A DNA stretch of 64,000 nt from NCBI GenBank assembly GCA_947496375.1, contig CANMCY010000004.1, positions 1 to 64,000 of the forward strand. The letters run 5' to 3'. Numbering within the stretch: the stretch's first letter is position 1; each line of letters starts with the position of its first letter. The notes under the pieces were generated by a model that made no database searches, was not told where the DNA came from, and was given only the letters and a program-made list of their open reading frames with translations. The position numbers and the translations under genes are program-made. Source of the DNA: Flavobacteriales bacterium (GTDB lineage: Bacteria > Bacteroidota > Bacteroidia > NS11-12g > UBA955). Of this stretch, positions 28,917-37,668 are shown one piece after another.

Positions 28917-29870
28917 TCAGGCCACAAAAAGCACCACGGTAAACAGGTAAACAACCACCATCAACATTATGGTGAGACTAAGGTTTTTGAGTTCCTTGTT
29001 CCAGGGTTTGCGATCTTCAGGGGTCACTGGCGGCTCCTGTGAATTAAGTTCCGCCACGCGGCCGGCATGCCGGGTAAGCAATAAAATGACCGGAGCATAG
29101 ACCAACAACAACAGCAGCGGTTCCGTAAGGTTGGGCCTAATTTGCAGACTGCCACCCTCGCTTAAAAAACTGGTAAACACAAAAAGGAACCCCATCAAAA
29201 GCAGGGTTTTGTGATACAACTGTGTCCATCTTCTGCCCAGGCGTAATGCAAGGGTGAGTTTACCGGCCAGGTTGTCTGTTTGGGTATCTCGCATGTTGTT
29301 TACATTCAGCACCGCTGCGCTTAACAAGCCCATTCCTACTGCCGCAAGCCACGCCTGAGGAATGAGCGTCCCCGTCATTAGGTAAAATATGCCACAAACA
29401 GCCACCGGGCCAAAAAACACAAACACCACCGCATCTCCCAGGCCCGAATACCCAAATGCGCGTTTGCCCATAGTATACCCCAATGCCGCCAGGATTCCCA
29501 TTATACCCAGGGCCAAGAAAACACCAAACAGTTTAAGGGAGGGTGTGGCAACATACAGCAAAAACAAACCCAACCCAAGCGAGAGGAGGGTATTAATCAC
29601 GATGGCGGTTCTCATTTGGGCAGGACCAATGCTGCCTGAAGCCAGGGCTCTGTCCGTACGGTTTGCTGTTTGATCAGTGCCTTTGATGAAATCTCCATAA
29701 TCATTGGCCAGATTGCTTAAAATTTGCAAACTTACCGCCGTGAGCGCTGCCAGCAAAAGCACTGCAAGGTTCCACTTTCCGTGCATACCGGAGAGGGTAG
29801 CTCCCAGCACAATGCCGCTCACAGCCAATGGCAGGGTTTTTAACCGAAATGCTTGAATCCAGGCGTTCAT
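28917..29870 (-). CDS. menA: 1,4-dihydroxy-2-naphthoate polyprenyltransferase
   Basis: 317 residues with eight or nine membrane segments. The Mg-diphosphate-binding motif NLANDYGDFIKGTDQ and the following RTDRALASG identify the UbiA superfamily MenA branch; the second Asp motif is NVNNMRDTQTDNLAGK. It attaches the polyprenyl tail to DHNA in menaquinone synthesis at the inner membrane. An unusually long loop (near 255-285, PPVTPEDRKPWNKE) precedes the last helix. It follows the SDR gene after a 6-nt gap. menC, another pathway gene, is at 56 kb. Confidence 0.94.
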   Translation of the reverse strand: MNAWIQAFRLKTLPLAVSGIVLGATLSGMHGKWNLAVLLLAALTAVSLQILSNLANDYGDFIKGTDQTANRTDRALASGSIGPAQMRTAIVINTLLSLGLGLFLLYVATPSLKLFGVFLALGIMGILAALGYTMGKRAFGYSGLGDAVVFVFFGPVAVCGIFYLMTGTLIPQAWLAAVGMGLLSAAVLNVNNMRDTQTDNLAGKLTLALRLGRRWTQLYHKTLLLMGFLFVFTSFLSEGGSLQIRPNLTEPLLLLLVYAPVILLLTRHAGRVAELNSQEPPVTPEDRKPWNKELKNLSLTIMLMVVVYLFTVVLFVA

Positions 29871-29876
29871 AAGGTA

Positions 29877-30653
29877 TTAAAGGCAGGCCGTGCGCCCTCC
29901 GTCTACCACCACGTTGGTGCCGTTGATGTATGCCGCTTTATCAGAGGCCAGAAAGCAAATGGCATTGGCCACCTCCTGTGGTTTGCCAAATCGTCCGGCG
30001 GGTATTTCGTGCAACATTTCCGCTTTCACATCATCCGCATGGGTGCCGGTTTTGATGCTTTTATTTTCGATAATGCTGCTAAGCCGCTCGGTTTCTGTAG
30101 CTCCGGGAAGCACGTTATTCACCGTAATTCCAAATCCGGCCAGTTCGTTGGCCAGGGTTTTGGACCAGTTGCCTACTGCGCCGCGTATGGTATTGCTCAC
30201 GCCCAGGTTGGGCAACGGCACTTTCACACTGGTGCTGATTACATTGATGATGCGGCCATAGCCGGCGGCTTTCATGCCGGGTATAAACGCCTGCACAAGG
30301 TTGTGATTATTGATGAGATGAAGTTGAAACGCCTCCAGAAATGCATGGGTTTCGGCGGTATGGGCCGGTCCTGCGGCCGGACCTCCGGTGTTGTTAACCA
30401 GTATGTGCACTTTGTTGGTCGCGGCGATGCGCGCAGCCACTTCGGCCACCTGGGTAGGGTTGCTAAAATCGGCCACAGCATAGCTGTGTCCGCTGCCGGG
30501 CAGCTCAGATAGGGTTAACTTGAGTTTTTCTTCATTACGGGCCAGTAGTATCACGGTGGCACCGGATGCAGCCAACTCCATGGCGGTTGCTTTTCCGATG
30601 CCGGCAGTGCTTCCGCACACCACCGCAGTTTTGCCTTGCATGTCGATAATCAT
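29877..30653 (-). CDS. Atypical short-chain dehydrogenase/reductase lacking catalytic Tyr and Lys
   Basis: 258 residues with a Rossmann fold: cofactor loop CGSTAGIGKA (13-22), NNTGGPAAG in place of the usual NNAG, and a C-terminal NGTNVVVDGG. Ser140 is present, but at the positions of the catalytic Tyr and Lys (Ser-x12-Tyr-x3-Lys) it has Ser153 and Arg157 (VSNTIRGAV). A divergent group of FabG-like proteins shares this change, and their reaction is uncertain. The -7 box at 30658-30665 ends 4 nt before the first ATG; if that gives too short a leader, ATG 30641 (MQGKTAV) is the start. Cotranscribed with menA. Confidence 0.82.
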   Translation of the reverse strand: MIIDMQGKTAVVCGSTAGIGKATAMELAASGATVILLARNEEKLKLTLSELPGSGHSYAVADFSNPTQVAEVAARIAATNKVHILVNNTGGPAAGPAHTAETHAFLEAFQLHLINNHNLVQAFIPGMKAAGYGRIINVISTSVKVPLPNLGVSNTIRGAVGNWSKTLANELAGFGITVNNVLPGATETERLSSIIENKSIKTGTHADDVKAEMLHEIPAGRFGKPQEVANAICFLASDKAAYINGTNVVVDGGRTACL

Positions 30654-30657
30654 GGTG

Positions 30658-30665
30658 CAAAGTTA
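30658..30665 (-). promoter_or_regulatory. -7 promoter element TAACTTTG for the SDR-menA operon
   Basis: A perfect TAnnTTTG match, 4 nt before ATG 30653. It is divergent to the alkB-like gene's element at 30716. Confidence 0.5.
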
Positions 30666-30715
30666 GGGGATGCAGGCGGTTTAAGATTGCCCCTGCAACA
30701 ATCGCAAGAGGCGCT

Positions 30716-30723
30716 TACCTTTG
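30716..30723 (+). promoter_or_regulatory. -7 promoter element TACCTTTG for the AlkB-like gene
   Basis: A perfect TAnnTTTG match, with only 6 nt (TAAGAG) before the ATG at 30730. Confidence 0.55.
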
Positions 30724-30729
30724 TAAGAG

Positions 30730-31317
30730 ATGTCAACGCCGCAATCTATCCTGCCTTTTGACGGCGACGCACTGCTGTATGAAAACTGGTGCACACCCGC
30801 CGAATCGCAGCAATATTTTGATACCTTACTGACATCATCCGCCTGGAAAAACGACGAAGTAGTGATGTTTGGAAAGCACCTTGTTATGGGCCGAAAAACG
30901 GCCTGGTATGGACTGCAGCCGTTCCGATATGCTTATTCACACTTAGAAAGAACAGCCCTGCCGTTTTCAACGGTGCTGGAAGAACTCCGAAAAAAGTGTG
31001 AGGCCACTACGGGTTGTGTATTTAATAGCGCATTATTGAACCTCTACCACCATGGCATGGAGGGAATGGGAAAGCACAGCGACGACGAAGACAGTATCGT
31101 GCCTAACAGTGGCATTGCATCGCTGAGTTTTGGGGCAGAGCGCCCGTTTGTATTCAGGCATAAAAAATCAAAAGAAAAAATCAGGGTGCTGCTACCCTCC
31201 GGAAGTCTTCTGTTGATGAAAGACCTTTGCCAGGCATGCTGGTGGCACGAACTACCCAAAACAAAACAGGTGAGCACCCCCAGAATTAACATCACTTTTC
31301 GGTTGATGAAAACCTGA
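30730..31317 (+). CDS. AlkB-like 2-oxoglutarate/Fe(II) dioxygenase
   Basis: 195 residues. The iron ligands are His116 and Asp118 (GKHSDDE) and His173 (WWHELPK); Arg185 in PRINITFR binds 2-oxoglutarate. NSALLNLYHHGMEGMGKHSDDE closely matches the bacterial and human ALKBH2/3 pattern. Such enzymes remove methyl groups from alkylated DNA or RNA bases by oxidation. No ada or other repair gene is beside it. It is expressed divergently from the SDR gene across a 76-bp region. Confidence 0.9.
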   Translation: MSTPQSILPFDGDALLYENWCTPAESQQYFDTLLTSSAWKNDEVVMFGKHLVMGRKTAWYGLQPFRYAYSHLERTALPFSTVLEELRKKCEATTGCVFNSALLNLYHHGMEGMGKHSDDEDSIVPNSGIASLSFGAERPFVFRHKKSKEKIRVLLPSGSLLLMKDLCQACWWHELPKTKQVSTPRINITFRLMKT

Positions 31318-31403
31318 TGGGGTGGCAGAATGTCAAAAAAAACAAATTGTTCATCTGATTTTTATTCAGGTAATTAAATCTCTTGTTTATTTTGTGAACA
31401 CGT

Positions 31404-32192
31404 ATGAAAAGCAATCACGAAATTGATTATAAACTGCACGGCGAGGAAATGCAGTGCGTTCAGATTGAGCTGGATCCGCAGGAAACCGTAGTGGCTGAGA
31501 GTGGCAGCTTTATGTTTATGGATGATGACATCCAAATGGAAACCATTTTTGGAGATGGTTCCAATGCCGGCGGTGGCGGATTTATGGGCAAACTGTTCAG
31601 TGCCGGCAAACGCCTGATAACCGGTGAAAGTCTCTTTATGACGGCCTTTACCAATGCAGGCAATGCGCGCAGAACGGTATCCTTTGCTGCGCCTTATGCA
31701 GGTAAAATCATACCCCTTGATTTGTATGAGCTGGGAGGAAAAATCGTTTGCCAGAAAGATGCGTTTTTATGCGCTGCCAAAGGCGTGAGCGTGGGTATTG
31801 AATTTCAGCGAAAGCTAGGAACAGGGTTATTTGGCGGCGAAGGCTTTATCATGCAGAAACTGGAGGGTGACGGAATGGCTTTCGTACATGCGGGTGGCTA
31901 CATCATGGAGCGTACATTGCAGCCCGGAGAAACGCTGCGCGCGGATACAGGATGTCTGGTGGCTTATACCAAAGACATTGATTACGATATAGAATTTGTA
32001 AGGGGTATTAAAAATGCCGTTTTTGGCGGCGAAGGACTGTTTTTTGCCAAGCTACAAGGTCCCGGCAAAGTGTGGTTGCAAACCCTGCCTGTTAGCCGTC
32101 TCGCAAGCCGAATATTGTCTTATGGTACCGGGGGCAGAAAAGAAGAGGGTTCTATCTTGGGCGGATTCGGCAATTTGCTGGATGGTGACTAA
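31404..32192 (+). CDS. TIGR00266/AIM24-family protein
   Basis: 262 residues. The Gly-rich segments GGGGFMGKLFSAGKRLITGESLFMTAFTN and GTGLFGGEGFIMQKLEGDG are the signature of the TIGR00266 (AIM24) beta-helical family. It has no signal peptide or membrane segment. Function is unknown in bacteria; the yeast relative supports the mitochondrial inner membrane. Followed 39 nt later by the SIMPL-domain gene on the same strand. Confidence 0.85.
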   Translation: MKSNHEIDYKLHGEEMQCVQIELDPQETVVAESGSFMFMDDDIQMETIFGDGSNAGGGGFMGKLFSAGKRLITGESLFMTAFTNAGNARRTVSFAAPYAGKIIPLDLYELGGKIVCQKDAFLCAAKGVSVGIEFQRKLGTGLFGGEGFIMQKLEGDGMAFVHAGGYIMERTLQPGETLRADTGCLVAYTKDIDYDIEFVRGIKNAVFGGEGLFFAKLQGPGKVWLQTLPVSRLASRILSYGTGGRKEEGSILGGFGNLLDGD

Positions 32193-32231
32193 AAGCAGAC
32201 AATTTACCCGATAAAACTCCGTTCTTTACCC

Positions 32232-32942
32232 ATGCAAATGAAACAACTATTATTACCCGCATTTTGCCTGTTGGCTGCGTCCCTCTGTTCACAAAATCCT
32301 GTCATTGAAGAAAAACCCTACATAGAGGTCAATGGTGCCGGAGAACTGGAGGTAATACCCGATGAAATTTACGTGGCGATTACCCTGCGTGAGCGCAGCA
32401 TCAACAAAAAAACCGTCACCGTAGAAGAGCAAGAGCAGAACCTCAAGAATGCATTGAAAAACCTGAAGGTCGATTTAAAAAACCTCTCTCTGTCCGATGC
32501 CAATGCCGATTATGTGCGTATTGAATGGAGAAAAAAGGGGGTAATTACCCAAAAGCAATATTCGCTAAAATTGAGCAATGCAACGATTTTAGGGCAAGTG
32601 TTTACAGAACTTGACAAACTGGAAATTACCGATGCCTATGTTTCTCATGTGCAGCACTCAAAAATTGACAGTCTTAGAAAAGTGGTGAAAATTATGGCGA
32701 TTAAAGCCGCTAAAAACAAAGCGGACTATTTGCTAGGTGCCATCGGTGAAAAAACCGGCAAGCCACAGATAGTAAGGGAAAACGATGCGCAATACCCTCA
32801 GCCCGTTTGGGCCATGGCCAACGCACGCGGAAGAATGGATAAAATAGAGTCATACGAGAATGAACCGAATTACCCGGACCCTATAGACTTCAAGAAAATA
32901 AAAATCGAGAGCAGTATTTACGTTAAATTCTCGATCCAATAG
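32232..32942 (+). CDS. Exported SIMPL-domain (DUF541) protein
   Basis: 236 residues with a signal peptide ending near residue 20 (LLAASLCSQ). The domain begins IEVNGAGELEVIPDEIYVAITL, the typical SIMPL opening, and contains AIKAAKNKADYLLGAIGEKTGKP in the second half. An ATG at codon 3 is an equally good start. The family forms periplasmic oligomers of unclear role. It converges on the thioredoxin-fold gene with a 2-nt gap. Confidence 0.85.
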   Translation: MQMKQLLLPAFCLLAASLCSQNPVIEEKPYIEVNGAGELEVIPDEIYVAITLRERSINKKTVTVEEQEQNLKNALKNLKVDLKNLSLSDANADYVRIEWRKKGVITQKQYSLKLSNATILGQVFTELDKLEITDAYVSHVQHSKIDSLRKVVKIMAIKAAKNKADYLLGAIGEKTGKPQIVRENDAQYPQPVWAMANARGRMDKIESYENEPNYPDPIDFKKIKIESSIYVKFSIQ

Positions 32943-32944
32943 GG

Positions 32945-33559
32945 TTATTCGCCTGCCTTTTTCTTCCATTTTACCCTGCAGCCAATGGCTTTGGTGAAGT
33001 TCACTTCAGGGTCTTTACCGGCCAACAATGCATTTAACGCATCTTCCGCATATTTCTTGTCGGCTGACGCTGCATCCTCAGAATTGTTGTCAATAGCCCC
33101 CACATATTTCACCACAAATTTCTTCTTCTCTTTCTTCACAATGTAAATATGGGGTGTGCGCTCTGCGCCCCATTTTGTGGCCACTGCCTGCGACTCGTCG
33201 TGCAGATACGGGAAAGTAAATCCCTTGTCTTTGGCACGTTTTTGCATCTCCGGATAGCTGTCATCAGGATATTGTAATGCATCGTTGGGGTTTATGGCCA
33301 GCACAGGATAGCCCTGAGCCGCATATTTGTTGTGCAGTGCAATGATGCGGTCTTCGTACGCTACGGAAAACGGGCAATGGTTGCAGGTAAACACCACAAT
33401 ATACCCTTTGGCGGCTTTATTGGTAGCCATACCCATTTTCTTACCGTCTATATTGAGCAGTTTAAAATCCTGCACCGTATCCCCGGGCTTGTAGCCGGTT
33501 ACGGCGGTACTAAATGCCATTGCGGCGATAATGGCGGCGGAAAACAACAGATGCTTCAT
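32945..33559 (-). CDS. Exported PRX_like1-type thioredoxin-fold protein
   Basis: 204 residues with a signal peptide (to about residue 19). The redox site is VFTCNHCPFSVAYED, the CNHCP pattern of the PRX_like1 group of thioredoxin-fold proteins, followed by WGAERTPHIYIV with the conserved cis-Pro. A further Cys (IGCRVKW) lies near the C-terminus. It probably handles thiols or peroxide in the periplasm. It starts 4 nt after the stop of the TlpA-like gene, in the same operon. Confidence 0.85.
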   Translation of the reverse strand: MKHLLFSAAIIAAMAFSTAVTGYKPGDTVQDFKLLNIDGKKMGMATNKAAKGYIVVFTCNHCPFSVAYEDRIIALHNKYAAQGYPVLAINPNDALQYPDDSYPEMQKRAKDKGFTFPYLHDESQAVATKWGAERTPHIYIVKKEKKKFVVKYVGAIDNNSEDAASADKKYAEDALNALLAGKDPEVNFTKAIGCRVKWKKKAGE

Positions 33560-33563
33560 GTTT

Positions 33564-34046
33564 TTATTCTTTCAGGTTTAAAAATGTTTCTATAAAACGT
33601 TTCAGGTCGTTAAAATGTTCAAAGGAATCCTGCTTGCTGCCTTTGTATTGTCCGGAGGAGAACCAGGTGACCGGCAAGGCCCCACCCCAGGTGGAATCAA
33701 CCGCATTGATAAGATTGCCCATATCCGGCGTTTTGATGAGCAGGTGATCCCCGGGGATGTTGTATTCCGAAATTTTTTGCAACACCCGTGCGGTATCTTT
33801 TACCCTGTCGAAGGCCACAAAAACAAAGTCGATTTTATCGCCGTACATACTGTCTGCTTTAACAAAATGGGGCATTTCCTCCATACAGGGCTTACACCAT
33901 GTGGCCCAAAAGTTGATGATACGGGGTTTTTCTCCCTGGTTGAATCTGTTGATCAAACCGGCATCATCAACAACCCGGAGGACCTGTGCGGGCAATGACC
34001 ATAAGGAAAACAGCAAAACCAATAGTAACAGACTATGCTTCTTCAT
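33564..34046 (-). CDS. TlpA-like periplasmic thioredoxin
   Basis: 160 residues: signal peptide (MKKHSLLLLVLLFSLWSLPAQ), then a thioredoxin fold with the active site FWATWCKPCMEEMPHF and cis-Pro in GGALPVTWF. TlpA/ResA-type proteins reduce disulfides in exported proteins. The start overlaps the end of gldE by 14 nt, so it is translated in a gldE-trx-prx operon. Confidence 0.9.
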   Translation of the reverse strand: MKKHSLLLLVLLFSLWSLPAQVLRVVDDAGLINRFNQGEKPRIINFWATWCKPCMEEMPHFVKADSMYGDKIDFVFVAFDRVKDTARVLQKISEYNIPGDHLLIKTPDMGNLINAVDSTWGGALPVTWFSSGQYKGSKQDSFEHFNDLKRFIETFLNLKE

Positions 34047-35343
34047 TCCGTATAAACAGCTCTACTTCTTCTATCCTTGCCCCTTTGGCCTTGGTGATGA
34101 TAAATTCAAAATAGCCCTCACGAATACTTTCGCGAACCCTTGGTATTTTTCCACAAATGGAAATCACATATCCGCCCAGGGTGTGATAATCGCCTTCGGG
34201 GAGGTTTAGTCTGTATTTTTCATTTAGATAATCAATCTCATGACGCGTAGAAAAGAGATACTGACCGGGGTTTACTTCTTTTTCGGTAAGCTGTTCGGTA
34301 TCAAATTCATCGTCTATTTCACCAAATATCTCCTCGATTACATCCTCAATCACCACCAGACCGGCTGTTCCGCCAAACTCATCCACCACCACAGCCACAC
34401 TTCTGCGTTTTTGAATAAAGTCGCGGAGCAAATCATGTGCCTGCATGCTCTCGTTCACTATCAATACCGGCTTAAGCACATCCTGAATACGGGAAGGTTT
34501 TCCAAACATTTCACTTTGGTGCACAAAACCAATAATATGGTCTATATTTTCCCTAAATATCAACACTTTAGAAAGCGCTGTTTCAACAAATACTTTATTT
34601 AATTCTTCTATATTGTCTTCTATGTCCAGGGCAATCAATTCGGTTCTTGGAACCATAAAATCCCTAACCCTTACATCGCTGAATTCCAGGGCATTTCTAA
34701 ACACTTCCGTATCAATGTCTGTGGTTTCTGCTTGTCCGGTGTTTTCCAATGACACGATGTAGTTATCGAGATCTACCTTACTAAACACCACGGTGCTTTC
34801 GCTCACTTTGGTTCGGGTAAAAATCCTGAGCAAGAAGCCGCTGCTTCTTTTGGAGAAGAAAATAATCGGCCATAGCAGCAGGTGAACAAATCTAAAGGGC
34901 AGTGCCAGTGAAAACAAAATGGTATCAGGGTTAATGCGAAACAGACTTTTGGGTAAATATTCTGCAGTGACCAGCACAATGATGGTGCTTAAGATGGTGA
35001 TGATGGAAAATTTTAAAAAGTGATTGGGAATCAGCGGCCCAAGTCCGGCATCCAGTATTTCACCCATGTAAATACCATAAATCACCAGCGCCAGGTTGTT
35101 TGCAACCAATACGGTACTGATAAAATCTGATGGGTTTTTTAGGTATCCGCTCAGCACTTTAGCGGTAAAGTTTCCTTGTTTGCTACGAAGTTCTATTCTG
35201 AGTTTGTTGGCAGAAAGAAAGGCGATTTCCATGCCGGCGAAAAAACCACAGGTGATAAGACACGCCACTACCACAGCCCATTTCCCTGATATATCCGGGG
35301 TTTGTGACAACAATAGTGACAACGTGACGACAGGGTCGGGCAT
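34033..35343 (-). CDS. gldE: GldE-like CNNM/CBS-domain membrane protein (hemolysin C/CorC family)
   Basis: 436 residues from the ATG at 35343; the frame is open 72 codons further upstream but that part would run into the divergent gene. Order: CNNM/DUF21 membrane domain (GMEIAFLSANKLRIELRSKQG; three or four helices, to about 200), two CBS domains (FMVPRTELIALD; VAVVVDEFGGTAGLVVIEDVIEEIFGEI) and a CorC_HlyC domain at the end. The Bacteroidota member next to gld genes is GldE, needed for gliding in Flavobacterium; no other gld genes are adjacent here, so a plain metal-export role is equally possible. Confidence 0.8.
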   Translation of the reverse strand: MPDPVVTLSLLLSQTPDISGKWAVVVACLITCGFFAGMEIAFLSANKLRIELRSKQGNFTAKVLSGYLKNPSDFISTVLVANNLALVIYGIYMGEILDAGLGPLIPNHFLKFSIITILSTIIVLVTAEYLPKSLFRINPDTILFSLALPFRFVHLLLWPIIFFSKRSSGFLLRIFTRTKVSESTVVFSKVDLDNYIVSLENTGQAETTDIDTEVFRNALEFSDVRVRDFMVPRTELIALDIEDNIEELNKVFVETALSKVLIFRENIDHIIGFVHQSEMFGKPSRIQDVLKPVLIVNESMQAHDLLRDFIQKRRSVAVVVDEFGGTAGLVVIEDVIEEIFGEIDDEFDTEQLTEKEVNPGQYLFSTRHEIDYLNEKYRLNLPEGDYHTLGGYVISICGKIPRVRESIREGYFEFIITKAKGARIEEVELFIRNEEA

Positions 35344-35400
35344 TCCTACACGAAGATAGTAAAAAGATTCTGTATTCTGCAGATTGTGTGGGCTAAACCC

Positions 35401-35408
35401 TAATTTCG
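35401..35408 (+). promoter_or_regulatory. Near-consensus -7 element TAATTTCG for the exported protein gene
   Basis: 7 of 8 positions of TAnnTTTG, ending 5 nt before the ATG at 35414. Confidence 0.35.
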
Positions 35409-35413
35409 CAGGC

Positions 35414-36529
35414 ATGATCAGGGTTATACTATGCTTGCTGTGGTTGGGCGTTTCCTCACTGCCGGCGCAGCTTCCCAATGATATATTCAACCGGCAGGCT
35501 TCTCCCCCCCGAAAATCCATAGGACTCCAGGCCGATGTGTTCCCTTTTCTCAAAAACAACGAATATTTTAACCCGGTAAATCCCGGTGAAACCCTGTTTG
35601 GCTTCAGAACCTCGCTGGCTGGGGTGTTTAATCTGCAGCCCGGGGGTAAGGCACGACTAACTACAGGGTTTCTGGTTCAGGAAAATTATGGTGATGCCAA
35701 AACCCTCATCAAGCCCGTTTTTTCGCTGTCTCTGACCTCTTATAACGACTGGAACTATGTGTTCGGCGCGTTGCAATCCGGTACACGTCATGGACTGATA
35801 GAGCCGCTGTATAATTATGAACAGGTGATGACTCAACCCCTGGAGTATGGAATTCAGGTTCGCCGAGACAACAAAAGGTTGTTTTACGACGGCTGGCTGG
35901 AATGGCGTCAGCGTTTTAATGCCGGAAGCGGAACCCGGGAGGTGCTGGTGGCGGGACAACACTTGCAACCCCGCTTTGCTGTGGGAAAAAGCGCTGTTTT
36001 TTCCATTCCTTTGCAGGGCCTGTTGGTACATCAGGGTGGACAGTCCATTGGTAATCCGGTTCCTATAAGCACAAGAATTGCTGCCACCGCCGGGTTGCGA
36101 ATGGCCGGAAATGACACAGGGTGGGCAATAGAAACATACGCGCTTCAAAGCATGGATAACTCACCCAATCCTCAGCAGCCATGGAAAAACGGGTATGCTT
36201 TTATGGCTAATATTCAAAAGCGTTTTGGCCGCTATCACTATCTTGCTGCCAGCGGCTGGTTTTCCCGCGAGTTTGTTTCTACGCTCGGCAGTCCTGTGTT
36301 TTCAAATGTAAACACGGGCTACCCTTATGCCAACGAACGCACACGGCGCATAGTCATGCTGCGGTATGTGTATTCCCGACCTGTTTTAGGCAATTCGTTA
36401 TGGATTGACGCCCGCATAGAACCCCATTATGATTTTGAAAGGTCCGGAGCAGAGTTTTCACACGGCTTATACCTGCGCTACATTCGCAGCGGAAGCTTTA
36501 GTATTCCCCGGATCCCCGGTCTCTTTTAA
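35414..36529 (+). CDS. Exported protein of unknown function, probable outer-membrane beta-barrel
   Basis: 371 residues from the ATG at 35414, which starts a signal peptide (MIRVILCLLWLGVSSLPAQ). I do not recognise a family. The mature part is rich in alternating aromatic and polar segments (RLTTGFLVQENYG, PLEYGIQVRRDNKRLFYDGWLEWRQRF, RIVMLRYVYSRP) with an aromatic C-terminus, which suggests a transmembrane beta-barrel. It converges on the deacylase-like gene with a 4-base overlap. Confidence 0.7.
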   Translation: MIRVILCLLWLGVSSLPAQLPNDIFNRQASPPRKSIGLQADVFPFLKNNEYFNPVNPGETLFGFRTSLAGVFNLQPGGKARLTTGFLVQENYGDAKTLIKPVFSLSLTSYNDWNYVFGALQSGTRHGLIEPLYNYEQVMTQPLEYGIQVRRDNKRLFYDGWLEWRQRFNAGSGTREVLVAGQHLQPRFAVGKSAVFSIPLQGLLVHQGGQSIGNPVPISTRIAATAGLRMAGNDTGWAIETYALQSMDNSPNPQQPWKNGYAFMANIQKRFGRYHYLAASGWFSREFVSTLGSPVFSNVNTGYPYANERTRRIVMLRYVYSRPVLGNSLWIDARIEPHYDFERSGAEFSHGLYLRYIRSGSFSIPRIPGLF

Positions 36530-37656
36530 TCCCGGGGTTTACAACCCCTGAAAAACCACTTAAAACCCTCTTTGAAACCCGGCTTAACCGTAGTTTTTGT
36601 TGGTAGCCGATAAGCAACACCCCATTCCAGGTAATCTGCCATGCTAAGGTGGGTTCGCATGCGTACCATGGCCGAGAGCTTAGATGATGCATAATATTTC
36701 ACACCCAGGGCCTGATAGTACCTGCGTTTAGTATTGTCGGGACGGTACAGGTAAAAACCCATATCGGCAATTACACCCACCTTCCCTACACGGTATTCAT
36801 GTCCCCCGCTGATGGCTATCTCTGTAATTTTATCGGCGGTTGATTCAGGCAGCGGCTGAAACTTTGTATAAACATACGTTCGGTCATAAAAACCGGTAAT
36901 GGCTGCTGTCCAGAAACGATGGGGCTTGTGCGGGTACAGCAATTTGAGTTCCGCCAGGTAATTAAAAATATTGCGGGGGTCATCCATGCTCATTTGTTTC
37001 TTACCAAAACGCAGGGAGGGTTGCCATTCAACGGTGTTGGGGTTTTCCGGGTATCGGGGATGATAAAATCGGTTGTTTCCATCAAACTGTTTTATCCCTA
37101 AAAAAAGGCAGGGCATGTTGATACCCAGGTTGGGTTGTCCAAAGTTTCCGTTGGAGTAGTGAATCAGGGAAAGTCCCAGTTGCGCTTGTTTCCGGGGTGA
37201 AACAGGTGTTTGTATGTAGACAGCGGCCTGCATCATGCCATTGAAGCGGCTGCCGATGGCGCGATTTTTGGGATTGGCATATACATCCCATTGCCGCGAA
37301 AGGAGTCCAATGCCTGTGGTAAGACGGAACCTATAAGATGTTTTTTCATTTCCATAAAAACCGGCATCATAATAACCAAACAATGAACTCACATTGCCAC
37401 TAATGTCGTTAAACAATCTAATATGGTTCAATCCTATTCCGGCGAAGGGCTGTTTCTGATTTTTGGCCAGTTCTCCTTCTTTGTCAATTCGCCATTCGCG
37501 GGCTGCTTCGAGGCCGAGTACATGACTACCCATGGCCTGCATATCCTCGTGGTGGGCCGCCAAAAAACCCGGATAGGCGCGTAACGACCAGGCGTGCTGA
37601 GACTGTGTTTCACATACACTAAGCAATAAAAAGAGGATAGCTGCGGATTTTTTCAT
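36526..37656 (-). CDS. Exported acyloxyacyl hydrolase / PagL-like lipid A deacylase family protein
   Basis: 376 residues with a signal peptide (to about 19). The segment QLGLSLIHYSNGNFGQPNLGIN carries the His-Ser pair and the NxG-N-GxN surroundings seen in PagL-type lipid A 3-O-deacylases and the Bacteroidota acyloxyacyl hydrolase family. It would be an outer-membrane barrel trimming acyl chains from lipid A. It is last in a minus-strand run after exbB and exbD (13-nt gap). Family assignment from the one motif and the barrel-like pattern. Confidence 0.75.
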   Translation of the reverse strand: MKKSAAILFLLLSVCETQSQHAWSLRAYPGFLAAHHEDMQAMGSHVLGLEAAREWRIDKEGELAKNQKQPFAGIGLNHIRLFNDISGNVSSLFGYYDAGFYGNEKTSYRFRLTTGIGLLSRQWDVYANPKNRAIGSRFNGMMQAAVYIQTPVSPRKQAQLGLSLIHYSNGNFGQPNLGINMPCLFLGIKQFDGNNRFYHPRYPENPNTVEWQPSLRFGKKQMSMDDPRNIFNYLAELKLLYPHKPHRFWTAAITGFYDRTYVYTKFQPLPESTADKITEIAISGGHEYRVGKVGVIADMGFYLYRPDNTKRRYYQALGVKYYASSKLSAMVRMRTHLSMADYLEWGVAYRLPTKTTVKPGFKEGFKWFFRGCKPRD

Positions 37657-37668
37657 ACCGCCGATGGT

